The translations under genes and the position numbers were made by a program. DNA of 25,266 nucleotides from an uncultured Lachnospiraceae bacterium (GTDB lineage: Bacteria; Bacillota; Clostridia; Lachnospirales; Lachnospiraceae): contig USJG01000019.1 of the NCBI GenBank assembly GCA_900554925.1, positions 1-25,266 on the forward strand, read 5' to 3'. This document shows positions 15,817-22,618 of the stretch, piece after piece (the first letter of the stretch is position 1; each line of letters begins with the position of its first letter). A model generated the notes under the pieces. It did no database searches. It saw only the letters and a list, made by a program, of their open reading frames with translations, and was not told the origin of the DNA.

Positions 15817-15845
15817 ATTATAATAACTTCGCCTGCATAAGTCAA
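15817..15845 (-). promoter_or_regulatory. Sigma-A promoter of the COG0523 operon
   Basis: TTGACT (15845-15840), 17-base spacer, TATAAT (15822-15817). The -35 overlaps the TGA stop of the ArsC-family gene. The AT-rich palindrome ATTATAAT covers the -10. It is not a convincing Zur or Fur box. Confidence 0.8.
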
Positions 15846-16195
15846 ATATGCGCTTTCCAGTCGGCTTCCTTAAATCCCGGACACACGTAAGTATCTGTAA
15901 TCAGCAAAGGCCGCTTTACCAGCATGCCGTCTGTGGCAAGAAGCTTTAACTGCTCTTCCTGCGGCATATCTGCCAGTTTGTCCTTAAGCTGCAATTCTTT
16001 ATATAGATTTCCGCTGGTATTGAAGAAACGCTTTAAGGGCAGACCGCTCTTTTGATGCCACTGCCGCAGCTCCTCCACAGTAGGATTTTCCTCCTTAATG
16101 GGACGTTCTTCATAATCAATTCCATTTTCCTCCAGCCATTTCAAGGCTTTCTGGCAGGTGCTGCATTTTCTGTATACAAGTACTAATGGTTTCAT
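15842..16195 (-). CDS. ArsC/Spx family thioredoxin-like protein
   Basis: 117 residues from the ATG at 16195, which has AAGGA with 5-base spacing; the upstream ATG at 16219 has no good site. The N-terminus carries CSTC (Cys11 and Cys14) in YRKCSTCQKAL, then DYEERPIKEENP, LPLKRFFNTSG, and the KRPLL motif near residue 95. This is the YffB/ArsC branch of the ArsC/Spx superfamily. True arsenate reduction needs partners not seen here, and the clostridial homologues are often of unknown function. It lacks the C-terminal redox extension found in other types. It is transcribed from its own extended -10 promoter, just upstream of the COG0523 operon. Confidence 0.88.
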   Translation of the reverse strand: MKPLVLVYRKCSTCQKALKWLEENGIDYEERPIKEENPTVEELRQWHQKSGLPLKRFFNTSGNLYKELQLKDKLADMPQEEQLKLLATDGMLVKRPLLITDTYVCPGFKEADWKAHI

Positions 16196-16239
16196 GTTCT
16201 TCCTTCTTTCTTCTATCAATATGCTTCCTACAGCAGTTA

Positions 16240-16248
16240 ATTATAGCA
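16240..16248 (-). promoter_or_regulatory. Extended -10 promoter of the ArsC/Spx-family gene
   Basis: TGCTATAAT on the minus strand (TATAAT at 16245-16240), about 45 bases before the ATG at 16195. The -35 region is weak. Confidence 0.5.
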
Positions 16249-16325
16249 AACTTTTTAAATTACTTGAAGAGACAAACTATTAAATCTCTATAAACTATCT
16301 TCTCTGGTCAGTTCAGTGGGTTCAT

Positions 16326-17171
16326 TTAAACGCTCTGTTTCATAAGGTCATAATAAAAAATATACTGCTGCACGGTTCCTGCATATCCTGAGTACCTTTC
16401 AAAGGGAAATCCGTCCGGATATTGTTCTCTCAGCACCTTGTTAATATGGGTATCCACCGGAAAGGCTTCCGTCTTATGCAGGGCAAACAGACAGATGCAG
16501 TTGGCCACCTTGATTCCCACTCCGCTTAATTTACAAAGCTCTTCCACCGCCGCCTCATACTCCATCTCCTTAACTGCAGCAAGATCCATCTCTCCTGCGG
16601 CGATACTCTGGGCTGTCTTTTTTATATATTTGCTCCTGTACCCCAGATTGCAGGCGTACAGATCCTTAAGCTCTGCTGCTGCCAACGCCGCTGGCTCAGG
16701 GAATGTATAATAACAGGTTCCATCTTCCGTATATTTTTCTTCTCCATATTTTTCACATAAAGCTTCAATACATTTTCTGATACGCTTAATATTATTCTGC
16801 TGGGATATGATAAAGCTGATAATCATTTCCCACAGATCCTGACGCAGTATTCTTATTCCGCTGCCATAGGCTGCTGCCCTTAAAAGATATTTGTCCTGAA
16901 TATCTATGGAAGCTATAATCCTTCCATAATCTTCCTCCAAATCAAAATAGCTCTTCCACAGGGACTCAAATTCTTCCTGCGTACAATCAAAGAAAATTTC
17001 TTTCTGCTTCTGTTCTATTTTCAGATAACGCCCAAAAGCTGTCAGTGCGTATCTCTCACTTCCTTTTCTTTCCTGCGTTTCTTCTGCCCCTTCCAGCTTT
17101 TTAAGCCGAAAGCACTGGCCCGACTGACAAATCTGTCTTATGGAAAAATTATCTTTTGTTATTTGAACCAT
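16326..17171 (-). CDS. ogg: 8-oxoguanine DNA glycosylase (OGG family, HhH-GPD)
   Basis: 281 residues. It carries the OGG N-terminal domain (QICQSGQCFRLKK) and the helix-hairpin-helix-GPD core: FIISQQNNIKRI (about 120-131), LSGVGIKVANCICLFAL with the catalytic Lys221, and PVDTH with Asp240. These match Lys249 and Asp268 of human OGG1. The enzyme removes 8-oxoguanine opposite C and cleaves the strand. It lies 22 bases after nfo on the same strand, so glycosylase and AP endonuclease, consecutive steps of base excision repair, are co-transcribed. No clear terminator is seen after it. Confidence 0.94.
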   Translation of the reverse strand: MVQITKDNFSIRQICQSGQCFRLKKLEGAEETQERKGSERYALTAFGRYLKIEQKQKEIFFDCTQEEFESLWKSYFDLEEDYGRIIASIDIQDKYLLRAAAYGSGIRILRQDLWEMIISFIISQQNNIKRIRKCIEALCEKYGEEKYTEDGTCYYTFPEPAALAAAELKDLYACNLGYRSKYIKKTAQSIAAGEMDLAAVKEMEYEAAVEELCKLSGVGIKVANCICLFALHKTEAFPVDTHINKVLREQYPDGFPFERYSGYAGTVQQYIFYYDLMKQSV

Positions 17172-17193
17172 TTCATTTCCTCTGTCTATGTTT

Positions 17194-18024
17194 TTATTTT
17201 AGCTTTTCTCTGAGCATTTGTATCTCTTCTTTATGTCCCTGATCATCTAAAGGTGTTTCCAGATAAAATGGCAGTTCCTTAAGGGCCGGGTGGCGCAACA
17301 CACCAAGCAGCACATCTAACCCGATCTCCCCTGCACCGATAACTGCATGCCGATCCTTATGAGACCCAAAAGGCATCAGACTGTCATTTAGATGAACTGC
17401 CTTTAACTGGGAAAGTCCCAGCACACGGTCAAACTCCTTAAGTACCCCCTCCAAATCATTTACAATATCATATCCGGCAGAAAAAATATGACAGGTGTCC
17501 AGACAGATGCCAATTCTCTCCGGATGCTTCACTCCGTCCCGGATGGCCTTAAGCTGCTCAAAGGATACTCCTATCTCAGTTCCTTTGCCCGACATGGTTT
17601 CAAGCAGTACTGCAATATTTTCCTTCCCTGTAATTGCCTGGTCAAGGCCGGCGATAATATTTTGAATGCCGGCTTCGGCTCCGATTCCCGTATGGCTTCC
17701 CGGATGAAAAACAATATTTTCTATTCCAAGGGCATCCATTCTGGCAATATCCTCTCTGATCACCATGCAGGCAAACTCATAGGTCTGTTCCTTTGCACTT
17801 GCAAGGTTTAAGGTATAAGGCGCATGGGCGAGTATCGGCCCGAAATGATTTTCCCTTCGTATCTTCTGAAATTTTTCTATTTCATCCGCGCTATAGTTCC
17901 TATAACCGGAACCGCGGGGATTGCGGCTGAAAATCTGCATGGTGTCAGCTTCCATCTTAACTACGTTTTCGGCAGTCCTTGCAATCCCATCCGCAATGGA
18001 TATATGGCATCCTATGGTCAACAT
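17194..18024 (-). CDS. nfo: Deoxyribonuclease IV (AP endonuclease)
   Basis: 276 residues, the normal length. Endonuclease IV signatures are present in order: GCHIS near the start, MQIFSRNPRG, AHAPYTLNLA, HPGSHTG, LLETMSGKG, CLDTCHIFSAGYD, HLNDS with GSHKDRHAVIGAGEIG, and FYLETP. They supply the His, Glu and Asp ligands of the three-zinc centre. It cuts 5' of abasic sites and hands on to repair synthesis. It is first in a two-gene unit with ogg. Ribosome site AAGGA is upstream of the ATG at 18024; the promoter at 18082-18110 abuts the MITE-like element. Confidence 0.97.
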   Translation of the reverse strand: MLTIGCHISIADGIARTAENVVKMEADTMQIFSRNPRGSGYRNYSADEIEKFQKIRRENHFGPILAHAPYTLNLASAKEQTYEFACMVIREDIARMDALGIENIVFHPGSHTGIGAEAGIQNIIAGLDQAITGKENIAVLLETMSGKGTEIGVSFEQLKAIRDGVKHPERIGICLDTCHIFSAGYDIVNDLEGVLKEFDRVLGLSQLKAVHLNDSLMPFGSHKDRHAVIGAGEIGLDVLLGVLRHPALKELPFYLETPLDDQGHKEEIQMLREKLK

Positions 18025-18081
18025 AATTTATCTTCCTTCTCTACCTTTTGTTTATCATTTTACCTCTTAAGCACCGTCTCT

Positions 18082-18110
18082 ATTATATGCTGTGATTGCT
18101 TTTTTTACAA
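18082..18110 (-). promoter_or_regulatory. Sigma-A promoter of nfo-ogg
   Basis: TTGTAA (18110-18105), 17-base spacer, TATAAT (18087-18082). The -35 is contained in the left TTACAAT direct repeat next to the inserted element. Confidence 0.75.
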
Positions 18111-18111
18111 T
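18105..18111. repeat. Left 7-bp target-site duplication (TTACAAT)
   Basis: It sits directly against the left terminal inverted repeat. The same 7 bases lie directly outside the right terminal repeat at 18367-18373. Confidence 0.8.
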
Positions 18112-18366
18112 GATTCAGGTGTCAAAAGGTGCTTTTAGAAAGTGCTCCCAGCAGATTGCACAAAAGAAATTGCACACTGTCAGCTTCGTAAAATGGATTT
18201 TCTAAATGTTCTTAAGGAAGATTGTCTACCCGGACGCAACCATCCGCAATTCGCCATCCCTCGACCATTAAGAAAATCTCATTTTCCTTTGCAATGCCTG
18301 CTTAGCAATTTCTTTTGTGTAATCTGCCGATTTCAAATTTACCAAGCACCTTTTGACACCCGAATC
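18112..18366. mobile_element. MITE-like element: 255-bp nested inverted repeat
   Basis: The ends are 23-bp terminal inverted repeats with one mismatch (18112-18134 and 18344-18366; core GGTGTCAAAAGGTGCTT). Inside, 18151-18172 and 18306-18327 pair over 22 bp with one G-U, and 18190-18208 pairs with 18266-18285 with one bulge and one mismatch. The centre is about 57 bases. No credible ORF is inside. Both ends abut the direct repeat TTACAAT. Terminal repeats, target duplication, small size and no transposase fit a MITE mobilised in trans. I cannot name the parent transposase. A transcript would fold into one long interrupted hairpin. Confidence 0.82.
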
Positions 18367-18373
18367 TTACAAT
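18367..18373. repeat. Right 7-bp target-site duplication (TTACAAT)
   Basis: Exact copy of 18105-18111, directly outside the right terminal inverted repeat. Confidence 0.8.
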
Positions 18374-18375
18374 TC

Positions 18376-18421
18376 AAAAAAACTGCTTCTGTAAAAGCGC
18401 AAACGCTCTTTTACAGAAGCA
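18376..18421 (-). terminator. Rho-independent terminator of the ferritin-like gene
   Basis: Perfect 14-bp stem (18408-18421 with 18384-18397), followed on the minus strand by seven T. It lies 31 bases after the stop at 18453. The inserted element lies just beyond it, outside the transcription unit. Confidence 0.92.
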
Positions 18422-18452
18422 AATTTTGTTCATCATCTGTCCGGATGAGTTT

Positions 18453-19004
18453 TTATAATTCTTTTAACAAAGCCTGCAGGATCATGATATGATACTCTTC
18501 ATCCATGATAATCCTTGCCAATACTGCATTAATGCAGTTATCATTGATCATTTTCATATGCATTCGGTATTGCCTGATTGCTCCATTTTCAGCCTCAATA
18601 TCGGCCCGTATCATGTTTCTTACGCTGTCCGGAATATCCAGACAGGAAGGGCTCCACATGGTCTGTCTTCCGTTTTGCTGTTTTGCTTTGAAATCAATAT
18701 TACCACCTAATAAAAAGATCAGTTCTCCCAGTTTCTGCAGATGAATCATTTCCGCCATGGCAATTCCCAGCAGGGTCTTTGCCAAGGGGCATCTTTCACA
18801 AAACAGGCGGTTTTCATTGTTGATATACTGTGTGATCGCCGACATCTCGGATACCGAGCCGCAGTAATCATTACTAAGCAGGTTGGCGTAGGCCTGATTT
18901 GCGGCGTTTACTCTGGTTTCAGGGTATGGCAGATCCACCATGATCGGCTTTACACCGGCAAAATTACAGGAACTGGATAAGGGATTTATTTTTCCTGTCA
19001 TCAT
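18453..19004 (-). CDS. Ferritin-like (rubrerythrin-type) di-metal protein
   Basis: 183 residues. The four-helix pattern of the ferritin-like superfamily is visible: Glu53 in SEMSAITQYI, ExxH in AEMIHLQ (Glu85, His88), Glu137/Glu139 in ADIEAEN, and a second ExxH in EEYHIMI (Glu169, His172). These would bind two iron or manganese ions. Related proteins act on peroxide or oxygen, store iron, or are spore-associated (CotJC-like manganese catalases); which applies is not clear. Cys69, Cys72 and others could form disulfides. ATG at 19004 has AGGAGA upstream. It follows the Cys-rich gene by 43 bases and ends in a strong terminator, so it is the second gene of a two-gene unit. Confidence 0.8.
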   Translation of the reverse strand: MMTGKINPLSSSCNFAGVKPIMVDLPYPETRVNAANQAYANLLSNDYCGSVSEMSAITQYINNENRLFCERCPLAKTLLGIAMAEMIHLQKLGELIFLLGGNIDFKAKQQNGRQTMWSPSCLDIPDSVRNMIRADIEAENGAIRQYRMHMKMINDNCINAVLARIIMDEEYHIMILQALLKEL

Positions 19005-19047
19005 AAAACTTCTCCTGATAAATTCAATATCTCTTTTTCAGGTATCT

Positions 19048-19407
19048 TTACATCTCACTGCATCCGCAGTTTACAGCATAGTCGCAGTCCACAGAAGCTT
19101 TGCCTACCTCTGCTCTGGCACCAAAGATAACAGGTACTTCAACACGCAGTTTCTGGCTGATCGTAAACTTGCAGACATCATTTGTTTTGCCGGCACAGTT
19201 GTCACAGCCCGATGATATGATTGCTTTTCCCAGACACTGGGTTTTTGCATTGCCGGCCTCGCCAAAGGTTTTAATTGTAACAGGGATGCAGACATTGACA
19301 TCCTGATAACCAATGGCAGAACAGCCTACTCTGTCCATATCTTTCTTGGGTCCTCTATCCATCTCTTCATACATAATTTCTCCCATTTCCTGATTCAGTT
19401 CGCTCAT
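19048..19407 (-). CDS. Cys-rich small protein of unknown function
   Basis: 119 residues with nine Cys (29, 40, 58, 68, 71, 79, 108, 114, 116), including CDNC and CGC pairs. The middle reads VCKFTISQKLRVEVPVIFG, a beta-strand pattern that recalls the SPOCS/DUF3794 domain of spore-envelope proteins, but this is only a resemblance. The N-terminus is acidic and lacks a signal peptide. Ribosome site AAAGGAG lies 7 bases before the ATG. It is the first gene of a unit with the ferritin-like protein. A structural, metal-binding or spore-coat role is possible; I do not recognise the family with confidence. Confidence 0.7.
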   Translation of the reverse strand: MSELNQEMGEIMYEEMDRGPKKDMDRVGCSAIGYQDVNVCIPVTIKTFGEAGNAKTQCLGKAIISSGCDNCAGKTNDVCKFTISQKLRVEVPVIFGARAEVGKASVDCDYAVNCGCSEM

Positions 19408-19449
19408 ACTAATCTCCTTTCCTGATTGCTTATCTGATATATAAGAATG

Positions 19450-19494
19450 TTATGGAATTTTCCATAGTTATTCTCTTTAATATCTTATGGAATT
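19450..19494. promoter_or_regulatory. Candidate operator: repeated TTATGGAATT and a TATGGAA/TTCCATA dyad
   Basis: TTATGGAATT occurs at 19450-19459 and 19485-19494. The first copy is part of the dyad TATGGAA-TT-TTCCATA (19451-19466). It lies 43-87 bases upstream of the Cys-rich gene start and probably overlaps its promoter, for which no clear hexamers are seen. It does not match PerR, Fur or Zur consensus that I know. The rest of 19495-19658 shows nothing else. Confidence 0.4.
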
Positions 19495-19658
19495 AGCAGG
19501 AAATGGTGACATTCTTTGAATTGATTGTAAAAACCAGATAACCGTTATGTTTCACTTACTACATTTCTGCAAAATAAAATCTTAAAAAAGGGGCTGATCA
19601 ATGGTTGAATAAACAGGGCCGGCAATTCTCCAGACGACAAAGCTTCTTTTAAAATTTT

Positions 19659-21860
19659 TCAGACCATGTTATCATTCCGAAGAGTTTCAACCAAACTACA
19701 CTTCATTATTTTTTTCCCGCCCATATAATAGGCAAGAGCTACAAATCCAAAGATTGCTAAAATAAATATAGTGATTGGAGCAATCGGAGCCTGAACCCAA
19801 AATTCCATAGGGTTTAAGTAACTTGCTTTTATCATAAAACCAACAATCAATATTGTAAGCGGCAATGTAACGAAAAGCGGACGTCCCGCAATCAAAAGAG
19901 CCTCGATACATAACATTTTTTTCATGCCCGCCGGTGTCATTCCAACAGACATATACCTTGCAAATTCCCGTTTTCTCTGTTGTATAAATCCCAGAGAATT
20001 GGAAAACACATTTGCAAGCCCTATGACAGCCAATAAAGCACATAATGCTCCAATAATCAACATGTATCCGTTTAATACTTTGTCATTATCCACTCTTTCC
20101 TGAATACGATTTTCTATCTCAAAAGAATAGTTTCCTTTTATCATTTCTGACAATGTTTCTTCTAACGCATTTAACTCGGAAAGGGTTACGCCTTCGCCTG
20201 CCAGTACGCGGATATAAGTGTCTGTTTCCGTATTTCCTATTATTTCCGCAATCTGACTCCATAAAGAAAGAGGGATAAACTGTACCAAAGAGTAATTATC
20301 ATACTCTTCCCTTAAAAGTGGTGTTTCCTGCGTAAATTCAAGGATTGGAACAGAGACGGTATTTTCTGCCTGCCCCATATTTTGCAGCATGATCGTGTCT
20401 TGTTCTTCCAACAGGTATGGAACAAACTCTTTGTATCGGAAATTGCTGTGTATGTTATCCCAGATGCGGTTGAGGACAATCCCGCCTGTTATATCCGGCT
20501 CTATTCCGATCTGTTCGCAGTATTCCAAAAAGCTACTGTCGTCCATGATAATAATAGGAGCCGGAATAGAATAAGTCCCTTCCGTTGAACGAACAGAATT
20601 TCCCGCTACAATCTCCAGCCCTCCTAAACACGTTAAATCATCACTGATATTTGTTTCCGGGACAATTCCAACTGCTTCTGCTTTCTGATAGACCACGCAG
20701 CTTGTCACGTTATCTAATCCCACAATTTCTTCCGCTAAATTTACATCTTCTATGCCCGTATCTTCCAGTGTTATCATAACGTCCCATGCGTCCTGGTATC
20801 GTTCAAAATAGGTGTAATTCGTACTAATGCCGGAAAGCGTGAAAAAGCATAGCATCAGAGTAAATCCTAAAAAGGAAAGAGTGAGTGACAGCGTGGAAGT
20901 CCGTAATGCCTTTTTCTGTGCTTTTAGCGCATTTCCTGCCAGTTCGCCCTCCATGCCAAATAAAGCAGACAGGACATAGGAATGTTTTCTCTTTTTAAAG
21001 TGTAATTCCTCACTGTTTTTTATCGCTTCAAGCGGCGTTAATCTGCCAATCTTTTTTGCGGGCAGCCATGCAGAAATCCATACGGTTAAAACAGCGGCAA
21101 GAATGGAGGTTGCGAATACCAATGGGTGGTATCTGAAAACTGCTTCATGCCGCCCTGATATTTCCTCCGCAATCCTGCTTATCATTTGTATTGTTCCAAA
21201 ACTAAGTGCAATGCCAGTAATATTTCCCAGAAGAATTGGCATAAAGCAAAGAGCGGCAGCTTCTTGTAATAAGCAGGTGCGGATTTGTCCCGGCGTTGCC
21301 CCTATACTGGAAAAAATACCAAACTGATGAATACGGGCGTTCATTGATACCGCAAAGGAATTATGGATAATCAAAATCAGGGAAATGGATACCACAATCA
21401 ATATGGCCAGATAGAACGCTATTAACAACGGCGGTTCTGCGTCCAGCGGGTCATGTATCAAATATCTTGATAAAAGCAGCTCGTGATAAGATACTGCGCT
21501 ATCTGGAATTTCCAGTTTCCCGGCAATCAATGGCATATCCTGATAGATTGTCCTCATATCTTGAAAATAAATATCAATCACAATTTCCTGACCTTTGGAT
21601 AAGTCCTCATTGATTTGTACTTTTTCCACATTTGCAAAATTTGCAATGACAGTTACCGTATCCTGATTAAAAGTTCCGGCAATGCGTCCCTGCCAATCCC
21701 CTTCTTCTAAAGCAATCCTTTCAATCTCATAATTCCATGCGTTAAAGAACAGGCAGCATAGTATAGACAAAAACAGTGTGGATATAAAAGCTGCTGTCAT
21801 AACGGAAAGACTGGATGCCCGGTTCTTCTTGATATATCCCAAAGAAAACTCTTTCCACAT
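19659..21860 (-). CDS. FtsX-family ABC transporter permease
   Basis: 733 residues from the ATG at 21860, which has GGAGG with 7-base spacing; the reading from 21899 is longer and overlaps the ATPase gene. It contains two FtsX modules: a first membrane helix, an extracellular domain of about 100 residues, three helices with FGIFSSIGATPGQIR, then a second set with an extracellular domain of over 200 residues and three final helices with REFARYMSVGMTPAGM. Eight membrane segments are expected. This is the MacB/LolE-type duplicated layout rather than the ten-helix BceB layout. With the ATPase it forms an exporter or mechanotransmission machine. The stop of the ATPase gene overlaps the ribosome site of this gene, so they are coupled. 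Confidence 0.9.
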   Translation of the reverse strand: MWKEFSLGYIKKNRASSLSVMTAAFISTLFLSILCCLFFNAWNYEIERIALEEGDWQGRIAGTFNQDTVTVIANFANVEKVQINEDLSKGQEIVIDIYFQDMRTIYQDMPLIAGKLEIPDSAVSYHELLLSRYLIHDPLDAEPPLLIAFYLAILIVVSISLILIIHNSFAVSMNARIHQFGIFSSIGATPGQIRTCLLQEAAALCFMPILLGNITGIALSFGTIQMISRIAEEISGRHEAVFRYHPLVFATSILAAVLTVWISAWLPAKKIGRLTPLEAIKNSEELHFKKRKHSYVLSALFGMEGELAGNALKAQKKALRTSTLSLTLSFLGFTLMLCFFTLSGISTNYTYFERYQDAWDVMITLEDTGIEDVNLAEEIVGLDNVTSCVVYQKAEAVGIVPETNISDDLTCLGGLEIVAGNSVRSTEGTYSIPAPIIIMDDSSFLEYCEQIGIEPDITGGIVLNRIWDNIHSNFRYKEFVPYLLEEQDTIMLQNMGQAENTVSVPILEFTQETPLLREEYDNYSLVQFIPLSLWSQIAEIIGNTETDTYIRVLAGEGVTLSELNALEETLSEMIKGNYSFEIENRIQERVDNDKVLNGYMLIIGALCALLAVIGLANVFSNSLGFIQQRKREFARYMSVGMTPAGMKKMLCIEALLIAGRPLFVTLPLTILIVGFMIKASYLNPMEFWVQAPIAPITIFILAIFGFVALAYYMGGKKIMKCSLVETLRNDNMV

Positions 21861-21864
21861 ATTA

Positions 21865-22545
21865 TTACCTCCGTTTCTGGTCGCTGATGATACGCCCATC
21901 TTCTATCGTAACAATACGGTCTGCTTCTAAAGCAATCTTTTCATCATGAGTAATGAGAAGAACTGTCTGATTCAGATTGCAGTTTGATAATTTGAGCAAG
22001 TCTATAATTTCTTTTCCATTTCTGCGGTCAAGATTCCCTGTGGGTTCATCAGCCAGCAAGAGAGCCGGACGGTAAATCAAAGACCGGGCAATGGCCGCGC
22101 GCTGCTGTTGTCCTCCAGATAGCTGGCTGGGAAAAAAATCAAGTTTATCCACAATACCTAATGTGTTTACAACCTGTTCAAAATAATCCTGATTTGGTTT
22201 TCTTTTATCCAATATAAGCGGCATAAGAATATTTTTTCGTATCGTAAGCGTTGGAATAAGATTGTAAAACTGATAGACCAGCCCCACCTTCCTGCGTCTG
22301 AAAATGGCGGCCTGTGTCTGGTTTAGCGTGGATATATCTGTTTCTTCTATCAAAACTTTTCCCTCTGTGGGCTTGTCTACGCTTCCCAAAATATGTAACA
22401 GGGTGGATTTCCCTGAACCGGATGCCCCTACAATCGCTACAAATTCTCCTTTTTCCACGGTTAAATCAATATGGTCTAATGCAACCACTTGATTCTCTTT
22501 GGAGCCGTATACTTTTCTGATCCCCTCACATCTTAATATTTCCAT
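21865..22545 (-). CDS. ABC transporter ATP-binding protein (MacB/LolD type)
   Basis: 226 residues with all nucleotide-binding motifs: Walker A GASGSGKST (40-48), Q-loop in YQFYNLIP, signature LSGGQQQR, Walker B LLLADEPTGNLD, and the H-loop in LLITHDE. The PTGNLD end of Walker B is typical of the MacB/LolD/BceA subfamily. The ATG at 22545 has AAAGGAG upstream. It lies 73 bases after the kinase gene and 4 bases before the permease start. It powers the permease; substrates of such systems are often antimicrobial peptides or lipids, which is inference here. Confidence 0.95.
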   Translation of the reverse strand: MEILRCEGIRKVYGSKENQVVALDHIDLTVEKGEFVAIVGASGSGKSTLLHILGSVDKPTEGKVLIEETDISTLNQTQAAIFRRRKVGLVYQFYNLIPTLTIRKNILMPLILDKRKPNQDYFEQVVNTLGIVDKLDFFPSQLSGGQQQRAAIARSLIYRPALLLADEPTGNLDRRNGKEIIDLLKLSNCNLNQTVLLITHDEKIALEADRIVTIEDGRIISDQKRR

Positions 22546-22574
22546 GTCACGTTCTCCTTTCTGTTATCGGCTGG

Positions 22575-22596
22575 CTGGATTCCAACTGAAATCCAG
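22575..22596 (-). other. Intercistronic hairpin between kinase and ABC genes
   Basis: CTGGATT and AATCCAG form a 7-bp stem with an 8-base loop in the 73-base gap. No T run follows, so it is not a normal terminator. It might stabilise or process the mRNA. Confidence 0.35.
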
Positions 22597-22618
22597 TATA
22601 GCAAAGAAAAGTGACATC

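Noticed and set aside
15817..15840. Zur or Fur box over the COG0523 promoter
   Set aside because: Only the 8-base palindrome ATTATAAT, which is the -10 itself, is symmetric; the flanks do not match known Zur or Fur consensus.
18142..18492. Plus-strand ORF inside and beside the inverted-repeat element
   Set aside because: It crosses the internal arms and the terminator hairpin, has no ribosome site, and resembles no transposase.
19560..19658. Terminator after the FtsX permease gene
   Set aside because: A T run is present on the minus strand near 19585, but no stable stem precedes it.
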